64,000 bases of DNA, taken from Rhizophagus irregularis (lineage: Eukaryota; Glomeromycota; Glomeromycetes; Glomerales; Glomeraceae). Every line of letters begins with the position of its first letter. Within the stretch, counting starts at the first letter, position 1. The notes below the pieces were generated by a model. That model searched no databases. It had not been told where the DNA came from and saw only the letters and a program-made list of their open reading frames with translations. The stretch spans positions 4,650,001 to 4,714,000 of the forward strand of contig NC_089430.1 in NCBI RefSeq assembly GCF_026210795.1, in the 5' to 3' direction. The translations under genes and the position numbers were made by a program. Of the stretch, positions 58,306-64,000 are shown piece by piece.

Positions 58306-59294
58306 TTTAAAGGAAAAAATAATAAATAATAAATAATTCAAAATAAGGTTAGAGAAAATCGGAGTACGGACTTAGTATTATCATCAAAAGCCAAAAAAAA
58401 AACCAAAAAAAAAATGTAGAGAAGCTAAAGAATGTATACTTTTCTCCGTAAGCAAATTTATAAGCTCGAAATGCTTTGAGTGCACTAATTTTATGATAAA
58501 TGTGTTCTACACCATTCAGATGAATGGTATAGGTGAAATCTTTAGAAAATATTTAGGAAAATGATTAATGAATAAACATGGTAAAGAATTTTTTTTTTGT
58601 AATTAACCTCTAATTGTTGGTTTGATGAACTTGCCAGAAACCAAACCTGCGAGAAGCTTATTTTAAACCTAAATTAGTGTATGTACCCAATTGGATAAAG
58701 AAACAACTTAAATTGGTTAATACTTTTTTTTATGGCGCTTCTTCCCGTATCAATTATTCCAGATTATCAGAGTCATAAATCAAATAGTACAAAAATCTTC
58801 AAAATATGTATGTATTATACAAATTTACTTAAAGTATAAAAAACACAACATGTACATGCGAGGCGTCTATACATAGCGTCTTTTCACGCTGTTCTCATGA
58901 CATCCAAAAATCTATTGTTAGCTTATTTGAAAAGTACTTTTTGAAAAGTATATGTAAAATGAGTTTCACCAGTTTCAAATGCTGCTTCAGTTGGTATTTC
59001 AAAAAAAGGATGTAATGATAAAAGTAGTTCCCTAAATTATTACTACTTTCCTAAATATAAAATATTTCAATGAAAATATCATTTAAATACACGTAATTCA
59101 CGTTTTGTTTATTTTGATCATCCACTAGCATTGAATGCAAGTATTACTTTTGGTATTGTCTAATACTCTAGTTAGACCTCTTAATCCAAATATCTCACCT
59201 TTTCTTTGAGGTACCATTCTCAAATAGTTGCATCATTAGCATACATGCCAGTTGTAAGAACGATGAACTAATTTTCTTTGATCGATTTGAACAG

Positions 59295-60620
59295 AAAGTA
59301 TCACGTGATTGGACGATTTATTTAATTTTATACTAATTTTAGTCCCTAGATGAACCGGTCAACATCGGATCCAATGGGAACCTGAGACGAAAATTAGTAT
59401 AGCTTGCCGCGCTATTATAAGTTCGGCCAGCATTAATCTGATCTACTGTGAGAACGAAAACATACTTGTAAACTCGACTGCCGCCAAAACACCAAGTTTA
59501 TAATCGCGTCATCCGTCAAATAATAATATACTGTACAAGAATAAAATTCTTAGAATGCAATGGTGGTGTTTAGCTTTTAATTAATATTATAACACGCTCA
59601 TTAGGATTGTGCGGAATTCATTGTACCGATATGTTATCATGCCCGATATTTTTAATGATGATCGACAATATAATTATATTAGCCCTAATATCACGTATAA
59701 TAATATTGTTATTGAACGGGGCTATATCGGCCTTCGGCCGATATTTTGACGCCCCGTTCAATAACATACAAATAAATGATTTCATTTTTAGGAATAATTT
59801 AGCAAAAGGCTTATACAATATTAATTATCATATTTTTATGATGGCACTCTTTAATTAAAAAAATACGCGTAGAAAATGTGCTGTATGTTATATATAATAA
59901 TAATAATAATAATAAAGTCGAGTTTTTTTCCATTAACATTGGAATATCAAAAAAGAAATGCATACTAGACCCTACCCCAAATTGTTTTGATTTTTTTACT
60001 AATAATTTATTAATTATTATAGTGTATATTAATAATATTTGCATTCATTTAGACTAATACAATTACAAATTCTAGTGAACATTAAAAAATTTTATTGAAA
60101 ATTTCCATAAATAATTAAGTTAATAAAAAACCAATAATATTTAAATAATAAATTTTTTTAGTATAATCACAAAACAAAGAGCTGACTTTTAAATTAGAAC
60201 AAATAGATGACATGGCAAATGGAGTAAGCGGAAAGGCAAAAAATTCAACTCTTTTGAAATACCCCATTTGTTATTACGATCGACATGCAATGTATATTTT
60301 TAGTCGTACTTACTGTGATACATTTTAATAGTAGACACAGCATCGTTGAATAATTCAAAAGCGGTTTAGTTCAATGTTGCACAAGAAAAGATAGTAAATT
60401 TTTATTGGAATACGGACTTAGTATTGTCATCAGAAATCAAAAAAAAAAGTAACGAGGCTAAAGAATGTATACTTGCAACTTTTATAAGCTCAGTTTTTTA
60501 AAGAATAAAAGGATAAATGTTTTCTACAACATTCAGATGGATGGATGAATCTTTAGTGAATTTTTGAAAAAATAATTACATGGTAAAGAATTGTTTTTTT
60601 CGTCATCCTTGATTATTGGC
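59295..60620. repeat. Segmental duplication, right copy
   Basis: Partner of 56990-58620, with single copies where the left copy has tandem arrays. It differs by carrying the extra region 59590-60040, including a GC-rich stem-loop (59708-59765) and an ATAATAATAATAATAAT microsatellite (59895-59914). No gene supported; the frames at 59607-59858 and 59811-60044 are unsupported. Confidence 0.6.
59708..59765. repeat. Long near-perfect palindrome / stem-loop
   Basis: GTTATTGAACGGGGC (59708-59722) pairs exactly with GCCCCGTTCAATAAC (59751-59765), and an inner ATATCGGCC-ttc-GGCCGATAT (59725-59745) forms a second stem. In this AT-rich background the GC-rich double stem is striking. It could be a foldback element end, a cruciform site or the stem of an RNA. 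Confidence 0.8.
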
Positions 60621-62360
60621 TGCAATAGCGTGACATAAACTTTCAGATAATCAAATTTTACTTTCTTATTTTATTGTTTAATTTTAGCAATATAAAACAA
60701 TAATGATATACTGATATACTGGATGCAACGAATATAATCAAAAAAATGGATTTGTTAAACTTTTTTTGGAGTTATAATAAAATGCATGATTAACTAATAG
60801 ATACTTATAATTTGAATCTGTTCATCAGTATGGTATGTCAGAGTCTCATTATGTTACTATTTAAGTTCGATAAATATATAAAATTGATTATGTTATTTCT
60901 TTAAAGAATGTACATACAGGTGATTTATTAATTAAAGTAATAATAAATGGAATATTCTTTAATAAAATTATTTTCATTAGGATTGACATTCAGATTTTGT
61001 TTTTGGAAAATTTCAATCCATGTAATCAAATTCACTGCATCGTTTATATAATGATTTTTGGAAGAAAAGGATATACTACGATCCCTTCCTTTTTAATTTT
61101 TATCATGCAGTTTCTATAATTAGATTTTGCTTTGTTGCATGAAATGTAATTGTGTAACCAAATGTAAATCTAACTTGATTTCCCCATTTTTTTTTTCAGT
61201 TTGTTAAACCTAAACCTAATTTCTCACAAATTTCTCACCAAAATATACACTTGCTAGGTTATAAGTAAGATATTTACCAGGTTATAAGAAGTTTTCAAGT
61301 TATGAAGTTTCATGGATTTTCTTTTTGTGCAAACGTTGTCTTAAAAGTTTACTTTTACTTAATAATATAGAGCTATACGGGACGGGTATTAATTAACAAT
61401 TTATTTTTTTTTATTTGTTTAAGTTTTATTGACATTTCACTTTAATAGTATTATGTATATTTAAATAGTTATAACTATGTATAGTCATGTTAGATTAAGA
61501 TAATTTTTTAGCATTGGGTCAAACTTTGTTTGTTCTTTTAGAAAATTACTTTTTTTTTCTTTTTTTTTTCGTTCGAAATTAATCACGTGATACAGTTATC
61601 GTGAAAATCTGAAATACGATTTCTTATTGAAATGTCGATCGCATGATCTCGCAATTTTACTGTTCATTGACTCATTGAAGTACTACTGTATCGATCGATC
61701 TTTTATTTGATCGAAAAATGATAAACATTCTTTAATTCTTTTAATATTTTACTACTAAAATTTACAGAGAGACACGAAAAAAATACATGGAATTTAAATT
61801 TTTTTTTTTTCAACATTCTTCAAAAAATATAAAAAAAAATCAATATTATCACTACTCGACAAACTTTATGGTGAGAAAAATTTCATTTTAGATAATAACC
61901 AGTCCAGAAAGAAAAATCTCGTGAGTGGTCTAAAAAAAGAAAAGAATTACTGATTGTATTTATAATGGAGTAAAGTACATACCCAAGCCGGAAATTGTTC
62001 TGATAATAAAAAAGAAAAAAAAAGTGTTAAATATCAACTTAAATTTATATTATTATTAACTACTAGGTAAACGGAAACCGTTGAATTTTATCGCTCAATT
62101 AAGAATCTGTATTTTATAGTATACAATATTTATAATATTTCACTTAAAATTATATAAATAACGAGAATTTTTTTAAAAATTATCTTTACTTTATTATTAA
62201 TTGAGACAAATTTCACAATTTATTGGCATCTAAAAGAAAACTAAATTATAATTTGTGTAGAATATTATTCTAGCTAATCATTTAACATAAAGTGAATAAA
62301 AAAGAAAAAATAAATTGTAAATTATAAAACTAATAAAAAATTGAAATAATATTTATAATA
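60621..62360. other. Intergenic, left part of the second duplicated segment
   Basis: Matches 42400-44229 in patches, most clearly from 61660 onward. No coding frame. A TCACGTGA palindrome lies at 61583-61590. Confidence 0.5.
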
Positions 62361-62888
62361 TTATTTCGATATTCCAGAGTAACCAGAGCCTTCACCATCC
62401 TGAGTGGTCATTGCACCATTAGGAAGACGTTTCCTAAGTTTATTGCTATGACAATTACGTTTATTATGGTGAATTTTTTTGGTGAGAATACCATTGTCAT
62501 CACAGTCAATACTCATATTTGTAAACTTATGTCTGAAAGATTTGGTACCGCCACGACCATTTGGTTTTATATTCAATCCATCCGTGAGATCGAAAAGTGT
62601 ATTTTTGCACTCATCAATAATTTTCATTCCGTAAGACGCGTTTGTATCATCGAAACCTTTGTTAAAGATTCCTGCGACTTCAGTGTGACCATTTTCGTCT
62701 TGGGCAAAGAATACGTAACCTATAACCGGACCAGAATTGAAATCCGCGGCGGCGACAGAGCAACTGCATTGATGTCGTTTTTCAGGAGTATTAGATAACA
62801 GTTCATTACTACTTGGAAAAGCTGACGAAATAGTAACGAAAGATAAAAGAATAAAAAAGGTCAAAAACGTAAAGTATTTCATTGTCAT
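62361..62888 (-). CDS. Small secreted protein with dibasic sites, copy 2
   Basis: A single-exon frame of 175 residues from the ATG at 62888 (MTMKYFTF); the ATG at 62882 (MKYFTF) aligns best with copy 1 (MNYFTI). Signal peptide LTFFILLSFVTISSA, dibasic EKR before HQCSCSVAAADF, core GYVFFAQDENGHTEVAGIFN and SFRHKF, then RKR followed by a 21-residue tail (starts LPNGA, ends YSGISK). Cysteine positions, both basic sites and the C-terminal tail plan match copy 1, while the polar spacers differ. Frame and length are kept, so it is probably a live gene. Function unknown. Confidence 0.85.
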   Translation of the reverse strand: MTMKYFTFLTFFILLSFVTISSAFPSSNELLSNTPEKRHQCSCSVAAADFNSGPVIGYVFFAQDENGHTEVAGIFNKGFDDTNASYGMKIIDECKNTLFDLTDGLNIKPNGRGGTKSFRHKFTNMSIDCDDNGILTKKIHHNKRNCHSNKLRKRLPNGAMTTQDGEGSGYSGISK

Positions 62889-62996
62889 ATTTTTTTTTAA
62901 AAAAAAGGGAAAAATTAATTGTTTTCTCTTGATATTATTTCTGTTTATTATTCGAATATTGAATTCGATGAGGAATGGAAGAAGGGTAGAATCCAC

Positions 62997-63006
62997 CCTT
63001 TTTATA
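62997..63006 (-). promoter_or_regulatory. TATA box of secreted-protein gene, copy 2
   Basis: TATAAAAAGG on the minus strand, 109 bp before the start codon at 62888, identical to the element before copy 1, and followed in both by GGGT and a CCCTTC motif. Confidence 0.6.
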
Positions 63007-64000
63007 TTTCTCACAAGAAAGAATTTATATTAGTCGAATAATCAGTAATTTGATTAATTCTTTCTTTTGTTCTTGATCTAAAAATACATGTAAAAATTTA
63101 AAAATATAGAAATGTTACATAAATATGCTACATTGCATAAGTTATTGAAACTTTCTAATTTCTTCGATATTTTAATTAAAGTTCCTTGTCGGAGATTGTA
63201 TGAATCATAAAATTTTAACATTTTCGTCATTTGTAATAAGTTTATTAGTAAAATCTATATATAAATTTAACGCTAAAAAAAACAAAAATCATTATTGAAT
63301 ATGTTGTATGATTGTGTTTACATAAATCAGAAATGAGTTTATTCACGCACACATATTATTTTGCATGCATAAATAAAGTATAAAAAGTAAACAATTAAGG
63401 AAATAAACATCACCGAATGATAACATATAAATATTTTTATGGTACACGTGATAATTTCAGGAACGGAAAAACTTCGGAGGAAAAAAAAAGAGTTTTCATT
63501 GATTTGTTCAAAAGCCTAAAAGAAGTTAGATCCCATCTTATATATCTTATATATATAAGGAAAAAGAAAATGCAACGAATAAAAAAAGTAATGTTAAATG
63601 ATGCATAATGCACAGATTGACCCGAAAATGTCAATCATAATAATAAAATTGATTTTTATCTTTTTTATCTTAAAATGAACAATACATTATTACTTCAATT
63701 AATTTAATTAATAATTTTACTTGTACGTGTATCCTTAAAGTAGTAACACAATCAATTTCATTGATTCTTTATTTCCGGATTTGAGAAATTTTTGTGCCGT
63801 GAATATAAACATTTTTATCCATTATAATAAGTTTTACGATACACCGATAGTCACTACGTTACGTAAATTTCATTATATCATCAGTAGATAGAATTTATGA
63901 TTGCGATGAACAACGAAATTTGTTCGTTCATGAAAATACATGAGTGCATAATCATAAAATTCATATCACATTATTGATAATCACAAGAAAGAAATGATAA
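63007..64000. other. Upstream region of copy 2, right end of window
   Basis: Matches 44911-45950 up to about 63835. After that AT-rich DNA without frames runs to the window edge. Confidence 0.5.
63417..63608 (+). CDS. Short conserved open frame, copy 2 (hypothetical)
   Basis: Sixty-three codons containing GKTSEEKKRVFIDLFKSLKE then VRSH, the counterpart of the frame at 45533-45727. The conserved stretch starts just after an acceptor-like TTTCAG. No start context, domain or partner exon is evident. Confidence 0.3.
   Translation: MITYKYFYGTRDNFRNGKTSEEKKRVFIDLFKSLKEVRSHLIYLIYIRKKKMQRIKKVMLNDA

Larger units (their letters stand above)
56990..58620. repeat. Segmental duplication, left copy
   Basis: This stretch matches 59295-60620 in the same orientation: TCACGTGAT then AAGTTCGGCCAG (57034 and 59425), AATTCTTAGAA.GTAATGGTGGT-like DNA (57117 and 59543), TTACAAATTCTA.CGAACA (57731 and 60064), ACGATCGACAT, GTACGGACTTAGTATT (58364 and 60411), and GCTAAAGAATGTATACTT (58423 and 60456). 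The copies are about 2.1-2.3 kb apart. No gene is seen in either. Confidence 0.65.

Overview
This window reads as nuclear DNA of an arbuscular mycorrhizal fungus, most likely Rhizophagus or a close relative in Glomeromycotina. That assignment is an inference. It rests on the strong AT richness, many short GT..AG introns, fungal signalling genes (a YPK1-type kinase and a Spa2-type polarity protein), decayed protein kinase and Argonaute copies of the kind that are expanded in that group, and dense decayed repeats. There are no bacterial operons, CRISPR arrays or recognisable tRNA/rRNA genes.

Layout. 0-11 kb: an inverted-repeat element, an eight-exon ion-channel-like gene on the minus strand (1422-5260), then a graveyard of protein kinase relics with a reversed Argonaute relic among them. 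11.4-26.6 kb: a compact block of conserved genes, namely a LAMTOR1-like lysosomal/vacuolar scaffold, an RCC1-repeat protein, a YPK1/Gad8-type AGC kinase with an N-terminal C2 domain, a mitochondrial-type 3-hydroxyacyl-CoA dehydrogenase, a Spa2-like protein and an FKBP-type prolyl isomerase cut into twelve exons. 28.8-33.0 kb: a second copy of the ion-channel-like gene, in the opposite orientation to the first. 33-41.6 kb: relics, a pyrimidine-strand minisatellite, two small inverted-repeat elements, a divergent tandem ubiquitin-like gene and a short RBR-type E3-like gene. 42-64 kb: a repeat-rich accessory zone with two paralogous small secreted proteins in duplicated segments about 18 kb apart, a 1321-residue signal-peptide/membrane/coiled-coil protein, a decayed paralogue of its C-terminal half that carries a 1.75-kb terminal-inverted-repeat insertion, and several tandem repeats.

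How the genes relate. Two genes touch TOR signalling. LAMTOR1 family proteins anchor the Rag GTPase/TORC1 machinery on the vacuole, and YPK1 family kinases are TORC2 effectors; their closeness here may be chance. The ubiquitin-like and RBR genes are neighbours and could both belong to ubiquitin-type modification. Most other genes look functionally independent.

For multi-exon genes I worked out exon boundaries by hand from GT..AG signals, reading-frame phase and, where possible, a paralogue in the window. All of these gene models join in frame without internal stops. The signals I would look at first are the phase-0 microexon array in the FKBP gene (25294-25848), the three-unit array of paired stem-loops inside the inverted-repeat element (about 54211-54572), and the secreted paralogue pair with conserved dibasic sites and a matching 21-residue C-terminal tail.
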